A stretch of DNA of 6,637 nucleotides from Deltaproteobacteria bacterium (GTDB lineage Bacteria > Myxococcota > B64-G9), in the NCBI GenBank assembly GCA_030591745.1, contig JAUVAM010000225.1:1-6637 (forward strand), written 5' to 3'. This document shows, piece by piece, positions 1 through 5,375 of this stretch. Both the position numbers and the translations under genes were made by a program. The notes under the pieces are model-generated. The model saw only the letters and a program-made list of their open reading frames with translations, was not told the DNA's origin and did not search any database. The first letter of the stretch is position 1. Every line of letters begins with the position of its first letter.

Positions 1-1
1 C

Positions 2-571
2 TTGCCGGCGCTGGAAAAGGCTTTGGATGTGCCGGTTATCGGGGTGATTGAACCCGGGGCCGAGCGGGCTGCGGCCCTGAGCGGCAAGGCCCTGGTGGGG
101 GTCATCGGCACGGAGGGGACCGTGGCCTCGGGCGCTTATGAGCGGGCTCTTTTGGCTCATCGTTCGGAGCTGACGGTACGGCAGCGGGCCTGCCCCCTCT
201 TTGTTCCTCTTGCGGAGGAGGGCTGGGGAGAGCATCCGGTGGCTCGGCAAGTGGCCAAGGAATACCTGGCCGATTGGCTTGGGGATGTAGATACCCTGTT
301 GCTCGGCTGTACTCACTATCCTTTGCTCGTCCCGGCCATTCGCGAGGTGACAGGAGAGGGTGTGACGCTTGTTGATTCGGCAAGCGCTGTTGCCGATGCG
401 GTGGCGGCAAGGTTGGAAGCCGAGGGCCTGGCTCGCGGAAAGGCTTCAGTCCAGCATGCTTGCTTTGTGACCGACGTCCCCGACCGATTCCGGGCAGTAG
501 GAACCCGATTTTTGGGTCGCCCTTTGCCTCCAACGGAGCAGGTCGATTTGGATCCCGGGATCAGGACTTGA
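2..571 (+). CDS. murI: Glutamate racemase, C-terminal part (5' truncated by window)
   Basis: Glutamate racemase interconverts L- and D-glutamate in the cytoplasm and supplies D-Glu for peptidoglycan precursors. The reading frame is open from the window edge, so the N-terminal third, including the first catalytic Cys, is missing; the TTG at base 2 is internal and not a real start. Visible family motifs, counted from that codon, are VIGVIEPGA (12-20), GVIGTEGTV followed by SGAY (33-46), CPLFVPL (64-70) and the second catalytic segment LLGCTHYPLL (100-109), with the active-site Cys at 103 and the adjacent His at 105. The 189 residues seen fit the C-terminal two thirds of a family of roughly 270-290 residues. 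The stop is TGA at 569-571. It lies on the same strand as the division cluster downstream but is separated from it by 86 bp containing a promoter candidate. Identification is secure. Confidence 0.95.
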   Translation: MPALEKALDVPVIGVIEPGAERAAALSGKALVGVIGTEGTVASGAYERALLAHRSELTVRQRACPLFVPLAEEGWGEHPVARQVAKEYLADWLGDVDTLLLGCTHYPLLVPAIREVTGEGVTLVDSASAVADAVAARLEAEGLARGKASVQHACFVTDVPDRFRAVGTRFLGRPLPPTEQVDLDPGIRT

Positions 572-599
572 TGCAGGCGCTTGTAACTTGGACAGAATC

Positions 600-628
600 T
601 TGCCTTGTTCCGGGGCCTTTGCTACGAT
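600..628 (+). promoter_or_regulatory. Candidate sigma-70-type promoter for the hypothetical-ftsEX-envC operon
   Basis: TTGCCT at 600-605 and TACGAT at 623-628 are separated by exactly 17 bp, and each matches the consensus at four of six positions. A start near 635 would leave a leader of about 20 nt before the ATG at 658. It sits in the only sizeable gap (572-657) upstream of the four tightly packed genes, where an operon promoter is expected. This is prediction from spacing and box similarity only. Confidence 0.4.
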
Positions 629-649
629 CTTTTTTTGGTCGAATCAGGT

Positions 650-654
650 AAGGA
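650..654 (+). promoter_or_regulatory. Ribosome binding site of the FtsEX-linked hypothetical gene
   Basis: AAGGA at 650-654 ends three bases before ATG 658 and six bases before the GTG codon at 661. The spacing would suit either start; ATG 658 is preferred as the standard codon, and the difference is one residue. Confidence 0.5.
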
Positions 655-657
655 CGC

Positions 658-1530
658 ATGGTGAACGACAACAAGCCTCAGATGGTCCCCGGCTTCAATC
701 ACAACGTCAAGCACTTGGGCAAAGTTTACCATGTGCAGACGGAAGACAGCGGCGTGGCCAACCCACACATCATCACCCACTTGTTCGTGGGCGGTAACAT
801 TTTGGCGACCAAGAAGACCAGTTACGCCGACATCGTGCAGGCAAACAATCTTCATGATGTCGTCAAAGAGTTGATGCAGGAGCAGCACAAGGCCATGCTG
901 CGCAACCTGATCAACGGGGTCTATGACGAAGTGCTGGAAGGGGGCACTCCTGGCGCCACGCCACCCCATGGTGTGGAATTGCCTCCAGTTTCCATCCCTC
1001 CAGCAGAGGAACAACCGACTCCTTCGCCAAGGGAATTCAGTCGGGCCAGGACTGAGCCTTCCATGCCCGCGGTGGTCCCGCAGAAGTTTCCGGCTGCTAC
1101 CGAGACGCCGCTTTCGGCGGCCATGGGCGTGACCCCCCAGCCCATGCCCAAGGAAGTGCCCAAGGTTGAGCCGCCCGTGCCCAGGCCTCCGCCAGCGCCT
1201 ACCCCTGCCCCGCGAAAACCCGTGAGTACGGGGGGGTTTACGGAAGGCAGGCGACCCGTCACCAAGACTCGCATCTATGTGCCGGAGGAGCCTCAGGCTG
1301 AGACCGTGCCGCTCATGCAGCGTGCTACCGCGCGGGTGACCGTACGCCCCAAGTCGGGTCAACCAGCTGTCATGCCGCCCGAGGTCTTGGCCGCGCAAAA
1401 ATTGTCGAACAAGCCCAAGCCCAAGGACACCTCCGGGCCCACCATTTTTGGAGAGGATTTGATCACCGAGAAAAGCCTGGACGAAGTCATCATAGGCTAT
1501 TTGTCGGGTGATGGTGAGGATGGCGGCTAG
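658..1530 (+). CDS. Uncharacterised proline-rich protein encoded directly upstream of ftsE
   Basis: The function is unknown. The 290-residue protein has three visible parts. Residues 1-95 form a compact, likely folded region: a short beta-like stretch (GKVYHVQTEDSG, 21-32), PHIITHLFVGGNILATKK (36-53), then a probable helix running from about 55 to 93. Residues 96-265 are low-complexity and rich in Pro, Ala, Thr and Glu, including PPVPRPPPAPTPAPRKP (172-188), so probably a disordered linker; TKTRIYVPEEP at 202-212 is an island within it. The C-terminus is a short acidic tail motif, FGEDLITEKSLDEVIIGYL (264-282), which looks like a peptide docking helix. There is no signal peptide or membrane segment, so a cytoplasmic location is inferred. 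The stop lies 23 bp before ftsE, same strand, consistent with an operon. From memory, similar proteins (the HVQTEDSG...PHIITHLF region and the SLDEVI tail) sit beside ftsE in Myxococcota-like genomes; I cannot verify this here. A role as a cytoplasmic regulator or adaptor of FtsEX is a hypothesis only. Confidence 0.85.
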   Translation: MVNDNKPQMVPGFNHNVKHLGKVYHVQTEDSGVANPHIITHLFVGGNILATKKTSYADIVQANNLHDVVKELMQEQHKAMLRNLINGVYDEVLEGGTPGATPPHGVELPPVSIPPAEEQPTPSPREFSRARTEPSMPAVVPQKFPAATETPLSAAMGVTPQPMPKEVPKVEPPVPRPPPAPTPAPRKPVSTGGFTEGRRPVTKTRIYVPEEPQAETVPLMQRATARVTVRPKSGQPAVMPPEVLAAQKLSNKPKPKDTSGPTIFGEDLITEKSLDEVIIGYLSGDGEDGG

Positions 1531-1553
1531 GTCGCCGTCGACGGGCCAACTCC

Positions 1554-2222
1554 ATGATCCAGATGTACCATGTGCATATGTCTTACAGCTCGGACGCCCC
1601 GGTGCTGGTGGACATCACCATGCGTATCGGCAAGGCGGAGTTTGCTTTCGTGACCGGGCCTTCGGGAGCGGGCAAGACCAGCTTGTTGCGTTTGATTATG
1701 CTTTCCGAGGCTTGTGAGTCCGGGCAGCTTCTGCTTTTTGGCCAGAACGTAGCCCGCATCAAGGCGCGCCACATTTATCAGGTGCGGCGCCGAATCGGTA
1801 TGGTTTTTCAGGATTTCAAGTTGCTGCCCTTGAGCACGGTGGGGGAAAACGTGGCGGTGGCCTTGGAGGTCATGGGGCGGCCGCGCCGCGAGGTTCGGAA
1901 GCGGGTTCAAGCCGTGTTGCGCCTGGTAGGTCTGGAGCACAAGATCAACAGCACGCCGCCTCGCCTGTCAGGCGGGGAGCAGCAGCGTGTGGCCATCGCC
2001 AGGGCCATGGTCAGTGACCCGCCCATCCTCTTGGCCGATGAGCCCACCGGCAATCTGGATGCGGAACTCAGCATGGAGATCGATGGATTGCTGTCGGACA
2101 TCGCAGCGCGGGGGACCACGGTGCTGGTGGCCACCCACGACATGGCTTGGGTGGATCGAACCCAGCGACGCGTGATTCGCCTGGAACGGGGTCGTGTTGT
2201 CGCAGGGGGCTTGCCGGAATGA
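1554..2222 (+). CDS. ftsE: Cell division ATP-binding protein FtsE
   Basis: Cytoplasmic ABC ATPase that pairs with FtsX; ATP hydrolysis drives conformational signalling to periplasmic peptidoglycan-hydrolase activators at the division site. All ABC motifs are intact in its 222 residues: Walker A GPSGAGKT (35-42), Q-loop QDFKLL (86-91), signature LSGGEQQ (138-144), Walker [13 protein letters not shown] (158-169) with catalytic Glu163, and H-loop His195 in ATHD. The length is the family norm (about 220), and the opening MIQMYHV matches the usual FtsE start, which supports ATG 1554 over the in-frame ATG at 1563. Neither has a clear Shine-Dalgarno sequence, so translation may be coupled to the upstream gene that ends 23 bp before. 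ftsX follows after 17 bp. Pairing with FtsX, rather than LolCDE-type partners, settles the assignment. Confidence 0.96.
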   Translation: MIQMYHVHMSYSSDAPVLVDITMRIGKAEFAFVTGPSGAGKTSLLRLIMLSEACESGQLLLFGQNVARIKARHIYQVRRRIGMVFQDFKLLPLSTVGENVAVALEVMGRPRREVRKRVQAVLRLVGLEHKINSTPPRLSGGEQQRVAIARAMVSDPPILLADEPTGNLDAELSMEIDGLLSDIAARGTTVLVATHDMAWVDRTQRRVIRLERGRVVAGGLPE

Positions 2223-2239
2223 GCGGGGCGTGAGAGGCC

Positions 2240-3133
2240 ATGGGACGTATCGCATACTTCCTGAGTCAAGCCCTAAAGCACATCCGGCGCAATCCGGTTG
2301 TGGCTGGAGTGACTGTCGCGACCGTGGCCGTGGTGTTTTTGGTTCTCGGCGTTTTGTTGTTGGCCGGACACAACTTGCAGCGTTTGGCTGATCGTTTAGA
2401 GTCTGGCCTCGAGATTTCGGTCTTCATCAAGGCCGAGGCCAGCCAAGAAGATCGCAGAGCACTGCGGGCCAAACTGCGAGATTCCCCTCTTGTGGCCAAG
2501 GTGCAATCGGTAAGCCCCAAACAGGCTCTTTTGGACTTTCGGCAAAGCCTTGGGGAACAGGCAGCTGTCCTCGATGGGCTGGGAGAGGATTTGTTGCCGG
2601 CCAGCTTTCGGGCAAGTTTCAAGCCAGAGGGCCGAGACGCCAGGGCCATCCGGCGTTTGGCCAAGAGTCTGGAGGGTCAAGCCGGCGTGGAGGAGGTACA
2701 GTACGGACAAGGATGGCTCGATCGCCTTTTGGCTTTCATGGCGGCCGCGCGTTTGTTGGGGGCGCTCATCGGCGGCCTGATCGTCTTGGCCACCTTGTTG
2801 GTGGTCTCCAATACCATTCGTCTCTCCGTCTTTTCGCGTCGTGAAGAGATAGAGATTCTTCGCCTGGTTGGGGCCACCGAATCTTTCCTCAGGACGCCTT
2901 TTTATTTTGAAGGCGTCATGCTTGGCGCGCTGGGGGCAGCGGCCGGCCTCGGGTTGACCTGGATTTTGTATTTTCTGCTTGGCGCGGATTTGCGTATTCC
3001 CATGGGACCCGGCGAACAGTTTTTGGTCCTGCGGTTTTTGGCCCCCTGGCTGGCCGGCCTGGTGGTGCTGAGTGGGGCCCTGGTGGGTCTGCTGGGCACT
3101 TCCGCGAGTCTGGGCCGGCACCTGAGGGCTTGA
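2240..3133 (+). CDS. ftsX: Cell division protein FtsX, ABC-type permease-like subunit
   Basis: Inner-membrane partner of FtsE that relays the ATPase cycle to an extracytoplasmic hydrolase activator rather than transporting a substrate. The 297 residues show the FtsX layout: a basic N-terminal amphipathic segment (ALKHIRRNP, 11-19), TM1 about 21-43, a periplasmic domain about 44-165, TM2 about 170-192, TM3 about 224-248 and TM4 about 268-288. Conserved stretches are LEISVFIK (57-64) and [12 protein letters not shown] (118-129) in the periplasmic domain, and [23 protein letters not shown] (199-221) in the cytoplasmic loop between TM2 and TM3 that contacts FtsE. ATG 2240 follows GAGAGG at 2232-2237; the spacing is short, but GGGG further upstream may contribute. 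The stop (3131-3133) is 2 bp before the ATG of the EnvC-type gene, which implies translational coupling and a physical partnership. Confidence 0.94.
   Translation: MGRIAYFLSQALKHIRRNPVVAGVTVATVAVVFLVLGVLLLAGHNLQRLADRLESGLEISVFIKAEASQEDRRALRAKLRDSPLVAKVQSVSPKQALLDFRQSLGEQAAVLDGLGEDLLPASFRASFKPEGRDARAIRRLAKSLEGQAGVEEVQYGQGWLDRLLAFMAAARLLGALIGGLIVLATLLVVSNTIRLSVFSRREEIEILRLVGATESFLRTPFYFEGVMLGALGAAAGLGLTWILYFLLGADLRIPMGPGEQFLVLRFLAPWLAGLVVLSGALVGLLGTSASLGRHLRA
3124..3128 (+). promoter_or_regulatory. Ribosome binding site that decides the EnvC-type start
   Basis: GAGGG at 3124-3128, inside the 3' end of ftsX, is seven bases upstream of ATG 3136, an ideal distance. An in-frame TTG at 3130 would leave only one base and is rejected as the start. 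Confidence 0.65.
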
Positions 3134-3135
3134 CC

Positions 3136-4296
3136 ATGGGGGGATGTGGACATCGTTTTTTTGGCCTTGTGGGGCTGCTTATCTGTTGTTCGCTTGCTTT
3201 GACACCTGTCTGCCTCGCCCAGACCGCCCATCCCATACAGAAGGATCTGGAGGGGCTGGGCAAGAATTTGGCACGTGAGCGTCGTCTGCTTCGTCGGCTT
3301 CAGCAGCAATCCAGTTCCCTGTTACAAACCCTGGGCGAATTGGACGGGGATTTGGAGCTGGCTGAAAAGGAGCACACCCAGGCTCAGGCCCAAAAGGCCC
3401 GGTTGGAAGAGGAGCAGGCAGAGCTTCGCAAGCAACACGAAGTGGCCTCACGCTCCCTGGATGATGTGCAAGCCAGGCTGAAAATTCGTTTGCGCAGGTT
3501 GTACAAGGATGGGCAGCTGGGTTGGTTGAATCTCTTGTTTGGTGCGGGCACTTTTTCGGAAGGGCTGCAGCGGGCGGGTCTGTTGCGTTTGTTGGCCAGC
3601 CAGGATCAGCGACTCATCACCGAGACTCGACGAACCAGGGCGTTCTTGGAGAAAAGCGAACACCGCATCGGCATCCAGAAAAAGGAGTTGGAGCAGGTGG
3701 CGGCCGAGGTGGTTGAACGCCGCGCACGGGCGAAGACGGCCAAGGCCGAGAAGGTGCAGGCCCTGGACCTGCTCAGCAAGAAGAAAGCCCTGCACACGCG
3801 CGCCATGCGTGAACTGAGGCGGTCCCGGGGTCGCTTGGTGAAGCTTGTGGCCACCATCGGAGGCGGTTCAACCAAGGGCAAAGGTTTCGCCACCTGGCGA
3901 GGGCGCTTGCCGAGTCCCGTGGCCAAGGCCAGGGTTGAGGTTGGTTTTGGTCGGCAGGTGGACAAGCGTTTCAAAACGGTCACGGAACATCAGGGCGTCG
4001 ATTTGCGGGCGGCCAAGGGAACACCCGTCAAGGCGGTTTATCCAGGGACCGTGGCCTTTGCCGGACCCTTCCGGGGTTACGGCCTGCTCGTGATTTTGCA
4101 GCACGGCGGAGGCTACTACACGCTATACGGTCATCTGACCGGCTTGAAAGTTCGCAAGGGAAAGAAGGTTCGGCAAGGGCAAGAGGTGGGCGCGCTGGGG
4201 GACACGGGCTCATTAAAGGGGGCCTATCTTTACTTCGAAATACGCCGGGGCGGTCAGGCCGTAGACCCAGCGCTCTGGGTGCGATTTGGTCGTTGA
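3136..4296 (+). CDS. envC: EnvC-type murein hydrolase activator (coiled coil + degenerate LytM/M23 domain)
   Basis: Predicted periplasmic partner of FtsX that activates cell-wall amidases during septum splitting. The 386-residue product starts with a signal peptide (basic H6/R7, hydrophobic core 8-28, likely signal peptidase I cleavage after CLA at 28). Long charged coiled-coil regions follow at about 33-115 and 155-235, split by a hydrophobic hairpin-like region (DGQLGWLNLLFGAGTF, 125-140) typical of the EnvC/PcsB/CwlO group. The LytM (peptidase M23) domain is about 250-386. In active M23 enzymes zinc is held by HxxxD plus the second His of HxH. Here HxxxD is present (His285, Asp289), and the other catalytic-type His is present as His333 in YGHL, but HxH reads YLY (364-366), followed by FEIRRGGQAVDP. 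The tail closely resembles that of E. coli EnvC, an inactive LytM activator. E. coli EnvC is 419 residues. Position right after ftsX supports an FtsEX-EnvC complex. The symbol reflects family resemblance; targets are unknown. Confidence 0.88.
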   Translation: MGGCGHRFFGLVGLLICCSLALTPVCLAQTAHPIQKDLEGLGKNLARERRLLRRLQQQSSSLLQTLGELDGDLELAEKEHTQAQAQKARLEEEQAELRKQHEVASRSLDDVQARLKIRLRRLYKDGQLGWLNLLFGAGTFSEGLQRAGLLRLLASQDQRLITETRRTRAFLEKSEHRIGIQKKELEQVAAEVVERRARAKTAKAEKVQALDLLSKKKALHTRAMRELRRSRGRLVKLVATIGGGSTKGKGFATWRGRLPSPVAKARVEVGFGRQVDKRFKTVTEHQGVDLRAAKGTPVKAVYPGTVAFAGPFRGYGLLVILQHGGGYYTLYGHLTGLKVRKGKKVRQGQEVGALGDTGSLKGAYLYFEIRRGGQAVDPALWVRFGR

Positions 4297-4300
4297 GTGA
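4292..4300 (+). repeat. 9-bp direct repeat, left copy
   Basis: GTTGAGTGA here and at 4554-4562 are identical; the next four bases are TCCC and CCCC, so 12 of 13 match. The two copies lie outside the arms of the 24-bp inverted repeat (18 bp to the left and 9 bp to the right). This copy contains the envC stop codon. It could be a target-site duplication or the product of a recombination, or chance. Confidence 0.55.
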
Positions 4301-4318
4301 TCCCAGAGAGGGGGAGAG

Positions 4319-4342
4319 GGGGGACGTTGGCACCTTAAGAAC
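4319..4342 (+). repeat. 24-bp inverted repeat, left arm
   Basis: Reads GGGGGACGTTGGCACC then TTAAGAAC, the exact reverse complement of 4521-4544. It lies in a purine-rich stretch (4305-4324 are all A or G) just after envC. Confidence 0.9.
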
Positions 4343-4385
4343 CTTATTCTTGACCCCCCATTTTCGATCGAGCTAAGTTACACAC

Positions 4386-4500
4386 ATGCCAAGAGGACCG
4401 AGACTGGATGCGCCTGGGGTTTTTCATCTTGTATGGGCGCGAGTTTCAGGTTGTGGATGATGTACTTGGTCGTTTCGCGGGCAGGGCGGGTCCGGCCCGC
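4386..4500 (+). pseudogene. Remnant of a Y1 (REP-associated, IS200-like) transposase, 5' end only
   Basis: ATG 4386 opens a 24-codon frame beginning MPRGPRLDAPGVFH, ending at TGA 4458-4460. This opening is the characteristic N-terminus of Y1-type REP-associated transposases, which usually continue into HHV-x-x-RG. After about codon 19 the similarity seems to jump to another frame: from 4444 the sequence reads FQVVDDVLGRF, which resembles the family's IF-x-DD-x-x-R-x-x-F segment. That implies a frameshift with loss of a few codons. The catalytic HUH motif and Tyr, expected further downstream, are absent because the element ends at 4544. There is no convincing ribosome binding site. The family call rests on remembered N-terminal similarity; the broken state is seen directly. 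Confidence 0.65.
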
Positions 4501-4520
4501 AGGGTGCTTGCTAGATTAAT

Positions 4521-4544
4521 GTTCTTAAGGTGCCAACGTCCCCC
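4521..4544 (-). repeat. 24-bp inverted repeat, right arm
   Basis: Exact reverse complement of 4319-4342. It encodes the last few codons (GTLAP) and the TAA stop (4525-4527) of the minus-strand methyltransferase. Confidence 0.9.
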
Positions 4545-5319
4545 GTTTTGGTGGTTGAGTGACCCCTGTCCACTTGCGGATGGCGATGTGTTCCGGGGTG
4601 CGGCTTCCGTCTGCATGGCGCAAAATGAGTGGTTCTGCTTGGATGCAAGCGGCACCGCTTTCTTTTTGTCCCACAAGCAGCAGCAAGAAGGGGTCTTTGT
4701 CCTCGCGGGGGAGCACGGCTTGGCGAAAAATCATCGTCAACCCAGCCTCTTTGAAGGCCGCCTCTGCCCGCTGTGGTGGGGTGGCTCCTGCACAACAGAC
4801 GAAGAGTCCCTTCGGGGCAAGGACAGAGCTTGCGGCTTTGGCGTAGTCTTCGATACCGCCGCGCAATTCGAAGTGAGCTGCCGCTCGTGCGGGGTTGGTG
4901 CTCAGCGTACCCGACTCGGGCAGGAAATAGGGCGGCGAGCCCGTGATGAGATCAAAGCGGCCGAGGGATTCGAGCAGCGTGGCGTCGCGCAGATCGCCTT
5001 CTACAATCCGTATCCGCGATTCACAGTGGTTAAGGGCCACATTGCGTTGGGCGTATTCGACGTGTTCTGAAAGCGCCTCAATGGCGACGAAGTGAGCCTG
5101 GCGGAAGGCCCAGGCCGTGATCAAGAGCACGGAGCCCAGGCCGCAACCGAGATCGAGAACCCGCGATGGTGTAAGCCCTCGCGTCGCCGCGAGATGGGCC
5201 ACGAGCATGTCGTCGGCTGAGTAGCGATGGCCTCGTCTCTTTTGGAGCAATCGAAAGTCGGCCGTCAAGGCGATGCTCTGTTCGTCGGGGCTGATCTGTA
5301 AATCGGGATTGTCGCTCAT
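4525..5319 (-). CDS. tRNA1(Val) adenine-N6-methyltransferase-like protein (TrmN6/YfiC family)
   Basis: Predicted cytoplasmic SAM-dependent N6-adenine methyltransferase; the closest known role is modification of A37 in tRNA1(Val). Counting from ATG 5319 (264 residues), an N-terminal substrate region has RRGHRYSADDMLVAHLA (28-44), followed by the SAM-binding motif I VLDLGCGLGSV (54-64), an acidic residue in motif II (AIEALSEHVEYA, 79-90), GDLRD (108-112) and the catalytic motif IV GSPPYF (127-132). The common form is NPPY; Ser is a known variant of the (D/N/S)PP(Y/F/W) motif. The family-like part ends near AIRKWTG (246-252). The last dozen residues run into the neighbouring mobile element, and the stop lies in its inverted repeat. 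Start choice: ATG 5319 has GGAGG 17 nt upstream, rather far; an in-frame TTG at 5343 (8 more residues) is the alternative. The gene converges on envC and diverges from the lipoprotein gene. Specificity for tRNA rather than another substrate is not proven. Confidence 0.85.
   Translation of the reverse strand: MSDNPDLQISPDEQSIALTADFRLLQKRRGHRYSADDMLVAHLAATRGLTPSRVLDLGCGLGSVLLITAWAFRQAHFVAIEALSEHVEYAQRNVALNHCESRIRIVEGDLRDATLLESLGRFDLITGSPPYFLPESGTLSTNPARAAAHFELRGGIEDYAKAASSVLAPKGLFVCCAGATPPQRAEAAFKEAGLTMIFRQAVLPREDKDPFLLLLVGQKESGAACIQAEPLILRHADGSRTPEHIAIRKWTGVTQPPKRGTLAP
4554..4562 (+). repeat. 9-bp direct repeat, right copy
   Basis: Second copy of GTTGAGTGA (left copy at 4292-4300). It lies inside the 3' end of the methyltransferase gene, 9 bp outside the right arm of the inverted repeat. 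Confidence 0.55.
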
Positions 5320-5375
5320 GGTCGCGACTATGCTAACCTCCAAACCGCCTTGAAGGGAAATCCAAAGGAGCTGTT
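5320..5375. promoter_or_regulatory. Divergent intergenic region between the methyltransferase and lipoprotein genes
   Basis: These 56 bp must hold start signals for both divergent genes unless promoters lie within coding sequence. Reading rightwards, TATGCT at 5329-5334 is a plausible -10 box for the lipoprotein gene, but no good -35 lies at standard distance (TTGTCG at 5309-5314 is only 14 bp away). No convincing promoter was found for the minus strand. Confidence 0.3.
5364..5370 (+). promoter_or_regulatory. Ribosome binding site that decides a TTG start
   Basis: AAAGGAG at 5364-5370 is followed after five bases by TTG 5376. There is no ATG in frame before the signal sequence, so this site is the main evidence for the non-ATG start of the lipoprotein. 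TTG codons at 5382 and 5388 are less well spaced. Confidence 0.65.

Larger units (their letters stand above)
4319..4544. mobile_element. Small decayed insertion element with 24-bp inverted ends and a Y1-transposase remnant
   Basis: A 226-bp segment between the convergent envC-type and methyltransferase genes is bounded by a perfect 24-bp inverted repeat (4319-4342 and 4521-4544). Just inside the arms the match continues imperfectly (7 of the next 10 positions). The interior holds a possible promoter (TTGACC 4350-4355, then TAAGTT 4374-4379, 18-bp spacer) and the start of a Y1 (REP-associated) transposase reading left to right, which is broken. Only about 180 bp of interior remain, against a transposase gene of several hundred bases, so the copy is internally deleted and cannot move by itself. 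IS200/IS605-type elements normally have subterminal hairpins rather than long terminal inverted repeats; REP-associated transposase genes are often flanked by inverted REP copies, so the arms may be a REP pair (REPIN-like). The family name is inferred from the protein remnant. Confidence 0.75.

Noticed and set aside
630..636. Run of seven T as a murI terminator
   Set aside because: No GC-rich hairpin precedes the run, and it lies just after the likely -10 box of the next operon.
622..1398. Long minus-strand open frame (about 258 codons) opposite the proline-rich gene
   Set aside because: It is Arg/Gly/His-rich with no recognisable motif, lies opposite a gene with a ribosome binding site and operon context, and is what a GC-rich proline-rich gene produces on its complement.
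4265..4280. Perfect 6-bp hairpin (ACCCAG, loop CGCT, CTGGGT) at the end of envC as a terminator
   Set aside because: It lies within coding sequence and is not followed by a T-run on either strand, so it does not meet the usual terminator form.
4305..4324. All-purine, G-rich tract as a possible G-quadruplex
   Set aside because: Only two strong G-runs are present; four would be needed for an intramolecular quadruplex.
4486..4500. GCGGG-TCCGG-CCCGC hairpin inside the mobile element
   Set aside because: A 5-bp stem in GC-rich DNA is not distinguishable from chance; no T-run and no second copy.
4408..5070. 220-codon plus-strand open frame running from the mobile element across the methyltransferase
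   Set aside because: Most of it is antisense to a methyltransferase with intact SAM and catalytic motifs, and its first part is the shifted frame of the transposase stub. It has no coherent protein character.
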